Origin: Persicaria tinctoria
Taxonomy: Eukaryota > Streptophyta > Magnoliopsida > Caryophyllales > Polygonaceae
DNA length: 64,000 nt
Direction: 5' to 3'
NCBI GenBank assembly: GCA_037127255.1
Contig: JBANSL010000009.1
Location: forward strand, 30,729,475 to 30,793,474
Of the stretch, positions 43,133 through 54,369 are shown in pieces. The translations under genes and the position numbers were made by a program. The notes under the pieces were generated by a model. It saw nothing but the letters and a program-made list of their open reading frames with translations, was not told the origin of the DNA and did no database searches. Each line of letters opens with the position of its first letter. Within the stretch, counting starts at the first letter, position 1.

Positions 43133-44201
43133 AAATGTGTAGATTGTGATCTACAAAAAAAATTATCAAAAAAAATTATAAAGATGAAGAGACCATTAGG
43201 ATGTTTAATTTCATAAAATTATTCACCATCTCCATTTACAATATATAGATTACATTTAATATTTTTAAATGATGAAGCTTTTTAATAAATAAATAAGTTA
43301 TAAAGTAAATAGGGCATTAAAAAGTTTTTGACATGTGTTATGTGTATGATATATTTATAAAAATAGATTTTAACTATTTTTTAATAAGAGAACAAATATG
43401 ATTAATGTAGATTCAAAAATATTTACATTCAAATACTTTTTTTTTTGTTTTATAAAATTAAGAAATGAAAAGGAAACTTAAAACCGCATTAATTAATAAG
43501 CCCAGTATAGTTATTTTTAATATTCAATTTCATATCTTAATTAGTCGAAAATATATCATTTTTAATAAAAATATTCAACTTTATATCGTAGTTATTTACA
43601 AAATATATCATTTTAATATAAATATTTGACCTCCTATCGTAACACAAAATCTTTTTTTTTTTTATAACAAACTTAAAAAAAAAAAGATTGATGAAGGTAG
43701 TTAATTTGAACATGAAGCAAGTGGTCGATTGAGAGATGTAGACCAATCTAATAAAAGTTATATTCTATTCGTTAAACAAAATATGTATTCTATTATTTAT
43801 GCATATTTTTTTTAGATAATCAAGATAATATAAAATAATTAGTTATGTACGTGCGTACAAATTAGACCAATTGCTTGATGATTTACAAATTCTATCATTT
43901 TTTTTATCCAATATAAAAAATAATAGTATACTTATTTTTTATTAACATCACTGTATACTTATTTTTAATTTATTTATATATCCAATATATAAAAAATTAA
44001 GGGTCCTACTTTTTATATATCCAATATAAAAAATTAGGTAGAAAACTTATCATATATATGGTGTTATCTTTTTTAGTCATATCAATTAGGTAGAAAACTT
44101 ATCTATTTTAACATTCCCACTTTAATTAAAAAAAACTTATTATAAAAAATACATAATATAATTATAAAGAAACTGCACAACGGGCGGGTACCGAATACTA
44201 G
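43133..44201. other. Helitron H1 3' interior, AT-rich, no gene
   Basis: AT-rich, with no ORF showing protein similarity. Ends at the H1 CTAG terminus. Confidence 0.5.
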
Positions 44202-45117
44202 TAAAATACTAAAACAGAGACCGCTGAAGCGACCTCGCTGCCACGAAATTTTCTGGATTAAACGGGATTATTTTTGCCTGCATGGCATTTTCTGGATTAA
44301 AGCGGCATTATATTTTTGGACCCACATCAATTAATAAGTCAATATAGTTAGATAAAAACCTGATCTTTCTAAATTAAATAATCTATCCAATATAACCTTA
44401 TATCTTAATTAGTTTTTTTTTCAAATAAAATTTTAGACAATAAATCTATGTATAATCCTATAGTATAAAATATAGATGTACCATACCGTAGCATAAACAT
44501 GTGATTTTTTGTAAATAAATTCATATGCAATACCGTATCATAACCATGTTCTTGGATGTAATATATTTTAAATATAAATATGTAGCACTTAATTTGATGA
44601 TAAAATTTGAGAAGAGAAATTTTATCTATAATGCTATATAAAATATTCACTTTCTATAAATCTGATTAAGATATAAGCCATTAACCGTAAATGTTTAAAA
44701 CTCTCCACATGAATTTAGTCAAATTAATATATGTCTATTAATCTCGGGTCATTTAATCACTAACATTACACAATTATATAATAATACAAATAATATAATA
44801 ATACAAATTAATACGAATATACAAATTAAAAATAAGTTCGAAACGATGATATAACTTTATTGAAGCATCAAGATGTTGTATATTCTCTTCTTTAATCTAT
44901 TTTTTTATTATTTAAATTAATACGAATTACAACAACACTAATGCTATATAAAATATATATACCATGTCGTAAAATTTTGTTCAATTATTTTACCTTTTAC
45001 CATCAAATTTCGGTCAATATATTATTCTACATTTTACATCAAATTGAATCTAATATATTTAAACATAAATATGCACCATGATCCACCATCTTAATCTATA
45101 TCTATATCTATATATCT
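44202..45117. other. Helitron H2 body, left part
   Basis: Starts with the family 5' body (CTAAAACAGAGACCGCTGAAG, TTTTCTGGATTAAA, CAATATAGTTAG). AT-rich, no gene. Runs to the (TCTA)n-like tract in which H3 begins. Confidence 0.5.
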
Positions 45118-47803
45118 ATCTATATCTATCTATATAAAATACTAAAACAGAGACCGCTGGAGCGACCTCGCGTCCACGAAATTTTATGGATTAAACGAGA
45201 TTATTTTTGCATGCGTGGCATTTTTTGGATTAAAGTGTTATTATATTTCTGGCCCACATCAATTAATAAACGAATATAGTTGAGTAAAAAACATATCTTT
45301 TTAGATCAATAATCTATGTATAATCCTATAGTATAAAATATATACACACACAATACCGGCAGTAGCATATTAATTTAACCTGCACCGCAAATTTTACCAC
45401 ATAATAACCAATTCAATGAAAAAAATTCCCATTAATTTATTTATATAACAATCTTTGTTGAATAGTTTTTTCCTATCTTTTTTTTAAAAAAATCATCAAT
45501 AACTAAAATCAATCTTTAAGGTGGAGGATGATAGGAACAATGAACAAAAATCAATCTTCAAGTGAAATATACAACTCTATGTATTGATTGATGAACACAT
45601 TCACTTTCAGGGTTTGGACTTCGGACAGTATGTGCATGGTACATCACCCATTGTATGCACAATTATTTTTCTGATTCAATTATTGCTTTGTGTGTGTAAA
45701 ATGTAAATTTGTTGATTTGTATTAGGAATTAATTTGTTACCATATATTCGTACCAAAATATATTAACTTTTTTAGTGTTTGTTCAAGTGTAGATACCTTG
45801 AGGATGCACGGCCTCTGCGTAAACTCTCCGTCATTTTTTTGCAAATTTTAGTTCAAACTAGATCCGGTAAACTATTTTGGTGTTTGTTAAGTGTAGATCC
45901 ATGTTTGGTGGATTAAGAAACACAAATCTTTTTAATTTCTTGCAAATTTTAGTTCAAACTAGATCTGGTAAACTCTCTGTCAATCCCAATCCCGTCCCGT
46001 CCCGTCCCATGCCCACCCCTACTTAAACTTACATTAGTGTTGATGTTAAGGGAGCAAATCCTACGTGGCGCATTGTGGTTGATCATAGGAAAAAATAAAA
46101 TAAAATAATATGTTGTCATAGTTTATAGAAAGTTATATAAGCCATAATCTATCTATATATATATTTTAGTTAATTGACAAAATATAAATTAAAATATTTC
46201 ATAGTCATACTTACCAAAAATATTAATTGATAAATATGTACGGTATAGGGTAACTAATTAATTAAGCTTTTTTTATATTATTATTATATTATAAGTTAAT
46301 AGAGTTAGGTAAAATCCTTATCTTTTTAGATCAATAATCTATCTAATATAACCTTATATCTTAAATTAGATTAGATTTTTTTTAATAAATATTCAATATT
46401 ATATCTTAATAAGGTAGAAAACTTATCGTTCTAGATAAATCTATCTAATATTATTCATGCCGACAATTTTTTTTTACCATGCCTTATCCGTGTAATCAAG
46501 AGTGAGCGGGACTTTAGAGATGCTCTTGAATTTTTTTTTTAAACCATGCCTAATATTGTATCCATGCGGCCATGCCTAATATTGTACACCAAGGGCTTGG
46601 ATTGGAGCGTGTCAAATTTTTTTACCTTGCCCTTGGAGCGTGGCTTAAAAATTTAAAATAGATGTACAAGGGCAAATTTGAAAGATTTGGTTCAAGTAAA
46701 AATACATTTTTATAAAACTCAATAAAAACCTAAATTTTATACTCCATATTATTTTTAACTAACGATAAAGACTTTTTCAATTAAAGAATTAACATGTGAT
46801 TGAAAATCTTGTGCAGAGGTTTCATAAAACTTATTTCGTATTATATTCATCAATTGACATGATTCTTAATTAAAAAGGCATAGCTTATGGGATAAAATTT
46901 TACTAAATAAGATTATACTTATTATTTATTTAAATTATGATTCATAAACTGGTATTGTTATAGGTTTTTAAATATTTTTCTGAGTTTAGATTATAATATA
47001 ATAATACAAATTAATCCGAATATACAAATTAAAAATAAGCTTGAAACGATGATATAGCTTTACTGAACCATCCAGATGCTGTATATTCTCTTCTTTAATC
47101 TATATTTTTATTATTTAAATTATTATATCATAATAATCCGATCATACATACATATCTACAGATATAAATACATCTTTTTTGTTTGCTATTTCAATGTAAC
47201 CATAAATAATTTGATAAGATTTGATAGAGTTTAAATTCCTTTGTTCATATATAATAGTACGTTAATTTGCTTACCTTTTATAACATTTTTATGATTTATT
47301 TGAATAAATCTAATTTATATACTATATAAACTAAAAAGAATTACAAATAAACCATAAAATCATATATATTATACAATTACAGATAATATAAGTATACACT
47401 ATAGACTTCCTTTCAATCACAAAACATTAATTTAACTATCTAAATATAATTTCAATCAAACATATTGTACGTAACCTTATATGCACCATTTTAGTAAATA
47501 CAAACCATTTCAATTTTTTAATTAAAAAATTTATCTTTTAATGAAATATGGTGCAGACTAGGAAGATATGGTCAATCACCAATCCAATTTCTGATAAAAA
47601 TATATATTATCCATTGAAAATAATAAGATTAAATTTGAATAATATTTTATCCAATTTATGTTAACGTCTAAATTTAATATTAATATCATTTAAAAATAAC
47701 TGTCAAATTTATCAATAGATTTTGCTTTAAAAAAATAACATACGAGAATATAATAGTAAAAAAAATTAACATGTTATATAAGAGCACGGGTAACATATAC
47801 TAA
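45118..47803 (+). mobile_element. Helitron H3, nested in H2
   Basis: 5' end TCTATATAAAATACTAAAACAGAGACCGCTGGAGCG in a TCTA-rich tract. The 3' end AGCACGGGTAACATATACTAA (47783-47803) is followed by T, matching the H1 terminus in form (purine-rich, ending CTRR). No ORF above 65 codons. 45780-46021 contains a duplicated word (TTTTAGTTCAAACTAGATC(C/T)GGTAAACT) and a hAT-like end at 46021. Confidence 0.5.
45985..46021. repeat. Truncated hAT-like end with GGGAC iterations
   Basis: The minus strand from 46021 reads TAGGGGTGGGCATGGGACGG, then further GGGAC repeats. The terminus resembles hAT MITEs 1-3, but no partner end was found. Confidence 0.4.
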
Positions 47804-48219
47804 TAATTTTTAAAATCATGTGCGTAGCGCACGGGCTCTAGACTAGTTGAATTAAAAAACAGTATTGAGCTCATCCGCCTCTTTCGTTATAAATGATCGA
47901 TGAAGAACGAGCTGTGATCCATATTCATATAGTTCCATTTCCCAAGGCAAATTCAAGATATTTGAGAAATGGTACTTTAATACATATAAATATATCTTAT
48001 ATACTCCGTAACATTTAGGCGTTGTTTGGTGTCCATTCCCGGGAATCAAAACTGGGAATCGTAATAGATGATTCCCGATTTAAGTATTTAGTATGATTAA
48101 AACTTGGAATCGTAATGATTCCCGGGAATCATCCATTCCCAATTTTATAATCCATTTCATTCCCATCAAAATACTAGGTAATTCTCCATTCCCAATTTTG
48201 TAGCTCATTATTATTATTA

Positions 48220-51200
48220 ATTTTTTTTTATATCAAACTCCAAATAGTATAGAGAACAAACAATTAAATGTTTACAAGAAGTTAGCAGACAACCAAGAAA
48301 CAAGCTGCGCACCAACCCCATTAGCAATGGAAAAACAAACTCTGGTAAAAATATGAGCAGCTAGACGAGAACTAGAATCTAAGGCTAAAGAAAAAGAGCG
48401 GATCCGTCCCAGCAGCGCAACAGCATCCACATCCAGCTCACCAAAAGAAGAGAAAGAAAAAGGCAAAAACCAATAACCAGCAGTAGAGCACACATCCCGA
48501 TACTTGGTGAACTTACGCCGCGCAGCGTCAGGTACACACCGTCCAGGAGCGAAGGAAGCCAAACAAGTCTGAGTGAGGGGGGAGGAACCAGTGATATCCA
48601 CACACATATCCCGGCCCCGATCCCATGAGTAAAGAAGAATGTCAGCGGGCCTAAGGGGTCCGCCAAGACCGTCAACAACACCAATATCCACCTCCTTTCC
48701 AGAGGTGATCCCAGCACGGAAGCAAATGTCGAAGAGGGTGTCACGCACAAGATTATGCCAATGTTTGAGCCCAATGGAACTCGATCACGACACGACATGA
48801 TCCCCAAAAATATCACCCTAAAAAACTCGACCACATACAGAGCACGGAAGACCATCCCGAAATAAAGGGATACCCAAATGATAACAGAGCACAGACATGT
48901 AAGTCCTACCATTCATGGTCTAACCAAGCCCCGAAATAGGAACAACTCTGAGCCAATCAGACGAATGGGGCCCATGCTGAGACCTCCACAACACCATCTG
49001 TCGCGGGGTCAATGAAAAAACCGACTCAAAAGAAGCCACAACCCGGGCGAAGTACACATCTGCCAATTTCTTCATAAGTTTGGGGGCAGCGAACTTGCAA
49101 GAATCACGACTGAAATCAGAACCGGTAAGACCATTGAAGTCACACAGTGCAGCATCGAAAGAGGGCCCCTCACCCATGGGCAGCCCAGCAAAGCGGAGGA
49201 GCGAGGACTACAACCCAGAAGACTGCAGGTGAGAGGCCAGAAAAGAATAATGCATGACGTCACCAACAACATAAACACCAAGCCCACCGTACTGAAACGG
49301 AAGAGTAGCCAATCTCCACTGGCAATCACCATACCCGGGTCCAGAAGCAGCCACAATACGCTCTAAACAGACACGGAAGGCACTGTCAAAAGTAGACTGA
49401 GCTGGGACAACGGCATCCGGCGGACAAGTACGCAAGGTGAAGTAGAGTCTAGAGATACCCGAACAAGCCCGAATCAAAAGCAGCTCACTCTACGGATCCT
49501 CAAGTTTGGCAACAAGACCCATAAGTTCAACAGTCTTAGCCACCCGAGTCGCAACAATCTCAGCGCTATAAACAGGGCAAGTACTGACAGGACCACCCAA
49601 AACCGTAACGCCAGAAACAAGCCGAGCAATGAGGGCAGGGAAAACACCAGGCACCAAGCCCCTAGGATCCACAACCGGCCAGAAGACCTCAGTTTTATCC
49701 ACGTTAAGGTTCAACCCAAGCGCTGGACCATCAGACATAATCATATCAAGAACCTGGCCAACCACAAGAGTGTCCCCTACAATAGTACCGTCATCCAAAT
49801 ACCAAGCCTGCAAGCATAAATCAAACGAATCCCGGATCTTGCATAACAGAGGATGCAAGACCAAAGCAAAGAGCAGCGAACCAAGGGGATCACCCTGCTG
49901 AACCCTTTGGCAAGACCAAAGGCAGTGCTCCCCATAGTAGAGCCGAGCAGGACTAGAATAACAGAACTCGACCCACCGAGAGAGGCCAGGGCACTGACGA
50001 CGGACCTCCAAAAGTAGAGTAGTGCAATCAACCAAGTTGAAAGCATTTTGGAAGTCCACCAACAGCATAGAAAGACCCATCTCAGAATCACGAGACTCTA
50101 CAAGCCTATTTAAGGCATGCAGAATGGCCTCACCACCTCCAGAAACACCAACTCCGAACTGCAGGTCCCTAAAATACCCAGATAACTGAGGCCCAACCAA
50201 GAAAGCACCCACCTTAGACACAAGGCGTCTCCAGATTGCGCCGACAGCAACAGGGCGGATACCACCCCCTGGTTTGACCAAGGGGATCAGAGGGGCACTA
50301 GCAACATACTCCCCGAGAGCAGACGGACACCGGCTCTCCAAGAAGATGTTCACCACCCCCGTAATGGAAACAAGAAGCTCATCAGAAATGGCAACTGCCG
50401 CACCACTCAAACAATCCAACAGATGTTGGGCCCTGAGCCCATCCTTACCACAAGAAGTACCACGTGGGAAACTCCTAATGGAATCCAAAACAATGGGCGG
50501 GAGAGCAATAATAGAAGGCTGAGGGGCGAAACCACAAGGCAAAACAGGGAGGGGGCATCAGGGTGCTTGTCCCGAAGCACAATCAAAGTAGAAGTAGAGT
50601 AAGGAGCAACACTGGAAGAAGAGAGAACCCGCATAGCAGCAGTGAAATGCCCATCAGAAATCTTCTTACGGCATTGACGGAGGTTGAGCTCCGGTGTGTA
50701 AGGCTCATCATCATCCCCAACACCCTCACTGAAGGACACATGGGTTGCCTTCAAGGCAGCTCTAAGCAACCCAATGTCACCCCCCAGAGTGCTCCAATCA
50801 ACAAGAGCACTGGCAATCGACTCCTCCTGGCGAGTACGTCGAACACCCAATCGACGATCGCTACTACTTTGTGCTACAAAAGCACGCAAAACATAGATGG
50901 GCATAGCCAGAAACCGAACCCAACCAGCAATGTCCTCAGGGGCGGCAATAACACGGTCAAGCACCCCTTTAAGAGCCCGAGCAAAACCAAGATGACAACG
51001 TGGCGGTACGGACTTAACTGTACGTAGTCCCCTAACCAAAAGACGGAAATCCCATCCAAAATCAACCCGCGTGGCCCCACTATCAAAAGAATCCACACGT
51101 GCAACATTTAAACGTGGAGCACTCTCATTTAGCGAAACAGGGACAACAAAACAGAACTTGGCGCAGGCATAGTAGGCGGCAAAATAGGGCAATCAATATT

Positions 51201-51916
51201 TAAAATGAAAAACAGAGCATTACCATCACCATCGTCCGGCGGGGAAACAACAACTCCATCGGGATGACGGCATGGAGAACGTAACGTGTAAAGGGAACAA
51301 TCAACACCACATATCCACACGTTCAACCTTCGGAAATTAGCCTCAACAGCGGCATAGACAGCCGGAGAAGACGACAGAAGTGAACAAGTGTCAACGGCGG
51401 CGATGACGGAACCATGCATATCCTTGAAATGACGCAAGAAGGCAGTTCTGACAAGTCCACGACCACCACCGTTGGGGCAATTATGGAGGCTAACAAAAGG
51501 GCAAAGAAAACGTTCCTTAGGAACCGGCATGCCAGCAAATCAAGCCCGACGAGCCCGAATTCTACCGGAAAAAAAAAACACACCAGCGCAATCAAGGGGC
51601 TAGGGTTCTGATTTTTTAAACATAGTAGTTGGGGAAAATTGATGGTGCAGGGAGATGCAGCATGACGCGCTGGTTCTTTTGTCGGCAGCGGCAAGGCCAG
51701 TGGTGGCCGGAGGTGGCGGAGAGGCGCCGGAAAAGGAGGAGGGAGGGTGCGGGACGGGTTTCTGTAAGGAGGGAGAGGGGGAGGTTAGAGGGGCTCGGGA
51801 GGTGCACCGGAGGGAGGGGAGTACGCCGATGGTGGTGGTGTCGCCAGCGCCGGCCAACGGCGGCCGCAATTCGGCCGGAGAGAAGGCGCGTAGGCCACCT
51901 ATTCTCCATATCGCCG
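48220..51916 (-). mobile_element. R2-architecture non-LTR retroelement
   Basis: Single-ORF-type non-LTR element on the minus strand with N-terminal zinc finger, RT and C-terminal restriction-like endonuclease. A tail of 9 A (48221-48229, minus strand) and candidate 13-base target duplication ATTATTATTATTA (48207-48219 and 51917-51929) flank it, though the latter is low-complexity. Confidence 0.65.
48230..51910 (-). pseudogene. Zinc finger - reverse transcriptase (YLDDG) - REL endonuclease protein
   Basis: N-terminus Pro/Ser/Arg-rich (51910-51600). A C2H2-like finger CPFVSLHNCPN...FLRHFKDMH lies at about 51414-51503. A helical region (51192-50560) is followed after a frame change near 50540 by the RT domain: FPRGTSCGKDGLRAQHLLD, LIPLVKPGGGIRPVAVG, LLVDFQNAFNLVD, VQQGDPLGSLLFA and the active site WYLDDGT (YLDD at 49789-49800). 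After a stop at 49490 it continues with LPFQYGGLGVY, AAPKLMKKLADVYF and SDWLRVVPISGLG, a Cys/His knuckle near 48800-48900, and GKEVDIG...RPADILLYSW...CVDITGSSP (about 48550-48690), consistent with a restriction-like endonuclease. At least four stops and several frameshifts: dead copy. Plants more often carry APE-type LINEs; lineage assignment (R2/CRE-like) is inference. Confidence 0.75.
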
Positions 51917-51929
51917 ATTATTATTATTA

Positions 51930-52825
51930 CAATGTGAAATGGAGAAAAAAAAACCACCCGTTAAATACCGTTATTTTCACTTAACCACCCACTATAACAA
52001 AAATTACATAAAACCACCCATTAAATAGGGTCTGTTAACAAAACGCCACCCAGGTGAAGCTTATGTTAGAAATTCATTGAAATGACTAAAGTACCCTTAC
52101 ATATTAATCAAATTTTCATATGATTGCCACTTAAATAAATAAAAACTCCCAAATTAATCTTAAATCTAGCCCTATTGGGAATTCTCACATAGCACTTCTC
52201 CCCAATCAATTAAACTTACACGTACAACCAATTTTTAGATCTTTATGCTCCAATTTCGATTTGTTTCTTTCAAGAAACAAATTTGTCAAATTTTCTAGGT
52301 TAGGACTTCAGAGGATGTATAAGATTTTGTTAGAGATGGTTAGACCGTTGACGCATCCATATCCTCAATTAGGAGCATCTTGTAAGCTTGTCCTTGTCAA
52401 ATTTACCAGAGCCTACATCGGGAGGAATAGAGAGAGGCCAATCGATTGAACTTGTACCTTGTGAGGTTGAAAATGGAAAAAATAGGCCGTTGAAGACAAT
52501 GCGCGTCTTAACAAGGGTTATGAAAGGAGATTTGGAGGAGAGAATAGCAACTAACAGGTTATTAACAAATCATATGGCAGTGAAAGATAAAAGAAAATAG
52601 AAAAAACAATTAATTTGATTTTTATTTCCCTAAAAAACAAAGCACTTTGATGATTTTGACCAATTTTAACGGAAGTTATAGAATATTTAACGGAATATTC
52701 TATTTGGTTGGTGTTTTGTTAACTAGCCATGTTTAATGGGTGGTTTTATGTAATTTTTATTATAGTGGGTGGTTAAGTGAAAACAACGGTATTTAACGGG
52801 TGGTTTTCTGTAATTTACCCTATTA
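51930..52825. mobile_element. Long-TIR (MULE-like) non-autonomous element
   Basis: About 105-base inverted repeats (51945-52050 versus 52700-52818) share CCACCCGTTAAATACCGTT, TTCACTTAACCACCCACTAT, AAAATTACATAAAACCACCC and TTAACAAAAC. The right terminus GGGTAAATTACAG is typical of plant MULE-like termini, while the left terminus is degraded. The interior has short ORFs (52261-52449 and 52388-52600) without recognisable similarity, possibly captured sequence. The target duplication is not clear in the TTA-rich flanks. Confidence 0.65.
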
Positions 52826-52873
52826 TTTAATATATATTATATTATATTTTTATTTTTAATAATAATCATAATA

Positions 52874-53152
52874 TATTATGATCTTAGTCATTAGATTGCT
52901 ACGTCTTGAGGTTGTTCTAGGCCGGTTGATTCATGTTGAGGCCAAGACAATTGTGGTCTATAAATAGACATTTGTATGCTTGAGGATGGGTATGACTAAA
53001 AATAAACCATATCGTCCCTCCAAACTCTCTCTTCACTCTTTCTATCTCTTCTTCTCTCATCCAGTCTACTTCTTCTACTTCTCATCTAATTCTGTCACTA
53101 CTCAAAGGAAGCCGAGCTCCACTGTTAAGACCTCAAGTGCAGGCCATAACTA
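52874..53152 (+). repeat. 5' LTR of the gypsy element
   Basis: TATA-box-like CTATAAATAGAC at about 52958-52969. The start is TA instead of TG and the end TA instead of CA compared with the 3' copy, so its terminal dinucleotides have mutated. Confidence 0.88.
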
Positions 53153-53155
53153 ATT

Positions 53156-53168
53156 TGGTATCAGAGCC
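53156..53168 (+). other. Primer-binding site (tRNA-Met) of the gypsy element
   Basis: TGGTATCAGAGCC, complementary to initiator tRNA-Met, 3 bases after the 5' LTR. Confidence 0.9.
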
Positions 53169-53193
53169 AGTAAGGGACAACAACCGCGGCGCC

Positions 53194-54350
53194 ATGGCTG
53201 AAGGAACTAGATCGAAGACGCTCGAGATTCAATTCCATGAGTTCAAGGAGGACACGAAGTTGTTTATGGCTTCGACATTGAAATTCATGGCAGATTCTCA
53301 GAAGTATCGTGAGGATCAAGCGAAGCTATTCGAGGAATTCAAGATCCTGAACGATAAGCGAATGGAACAGCTCGCTGAATTCGTTTGTCATCCTCCACAT
53401 CAAGAACAGCACCAGGAGCAAACGCCGGAGTCAGATAGGGGAATGAGCTTTCGAGGAGGTGCTTCAGGATCAAGATCGTATCAGAGAAGGGATTCTATGA
53501 TGGGAAACGGACCAGCAGGGTAGGAAATTCCGAGATCAAGATGGCATCAGTGTTTCAATGGTGGTCAAGCAATGACAGGTATGGGTGGATCGGACAACAG
53601 ATTCTTGAGATTTCCAAAATGGGATTTCCCTGGATTTGATGGCAAGAAACCAAGAAATTGGATTCGAAAATGTGAAAAATACTTCAGTATTTTCTCGGTG
53701 CCGGAGAATCAACAAGTGGAAATCACGGCAATGTACCTCACTGACAAGGCAGACACCTGGTTACAAGGATATTTCATGCAACATCCAAGGGTATCTTGGT
53801 CTGAGTTTTATGATGCGATTTGCTTGAGATTCGGAGATCGGCGGGAAGCTGAGATCGTCGGTGAATTCAACAAACTTGAGCAGCAAGATGATCTAGAGAA
53901 GTACAACGAGAAGTTTGAGGAATTGGGTGCGTGTATGCTTTCATTTAATCCTCATCTCACAGAATCTTACTTCGTCTCGAGTTATATTAGTGGTCTTAAG
54001 TATGAAATTCAATCACTCGCCAAGCTGGTTAGGCCGTCTTCAATGGCAGATGTTCTGGAGCAAGCCAGACTTCATTTCAAAGTTGTCCAAGCTTTGATTC
54101 AGGTATCAAGAAACCCTTGGAAACCTTCTTCAACAGGTTGCCAGTTCAGTGGATCCAAGAATTCATCGTATTGGAATCGAGGTTCTTGGAGCAAAGGGGA
54201 ATTCAAAAATCCAAGAAACACGAACAGTGTCAGTGACAGTGCAAAAGGGAATCCTCCTTCAGCTTCAGAAACCAGCACTGGACGTTCAACTGATCCCAAG
54301 AAGGGACTGTGTTACAAATGTGGTGAATTTTTTTTTCATGGGCACAAATC
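53194..54350 (+). pseudogene. gypsy gag remnant
   Basis: The ATG at 53194 opens MAEGTRSKTLEIQFHEFKEDTKLFM. An in-frame TAG at 53521 interrupts it (the same frame continues). Then comes the retrotransposon gag domain: FRFPKWDFPGFDGKKPRNWIRKCEKYF, QVEITAMYLTDKADTWLQGY, WSEFYDAICLRFGDR, EIVGEFNKLEQQDDLEKYNEKFEEL, ESYFVSSYISGLKYEIQ. A Ser/Asn-rich linker leads to the start of a CCHC knuckle (LCYKCGE), which is cut short by a deletion at about 54325 removing the rest of the knuckle and the protease. Confidence 0.85.
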
Positions 54351-54369
54351 CAGTGTTATTTGATTTCAT

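Larger units (their letters stand above)
30213..44201 (+). mobile_element. Helitron H1, nested in H2
   Basis: The 5' end is TCTATATAAATAAAATAATAAAACAGAGACCG, preceded by A. The 3' end has GGGCGGGTACC and terminates CTAG (44198-44201), followed by T. Its first 250 bases closely match the starts of H2 (44202 on) and H3 (45118 on). It contains a 3.4-kb TIR element and a 7.0-kb LINE; without them it is about 3.5 kb. It inserted between A and T of TCTATA/TAAAATAC of H2. Confidence 0.6.
30190..47846 (+). mobile_element. Helitron H2 (outer), split by H1 and H3
   Basis: The body start AAAACAGAGACCGCTGAAGCGACC resumes at 44202, right after the 3' end of H1. Its 5' tip (TCTATA) is inferred to lie just left of 30213. 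The 3' end is the hairpin GTGCG-TA-GCGCAC (47820-47832) followed by CTAG at 47843-47846 and then host T, the typical Helitron terminus. It has no terminal inverted repeats and makes no target duplication, as expected. No Rep/helicase ORF is visible, so it is non-autonomous. Confidence 0.6.

Noticed and set aside
49629..51027. Plus-strand ORFs opposite the R2-like element
   Set aside because: Shadows of the RT coding strand; Ser/Thr/Pro-rich with no motifs.
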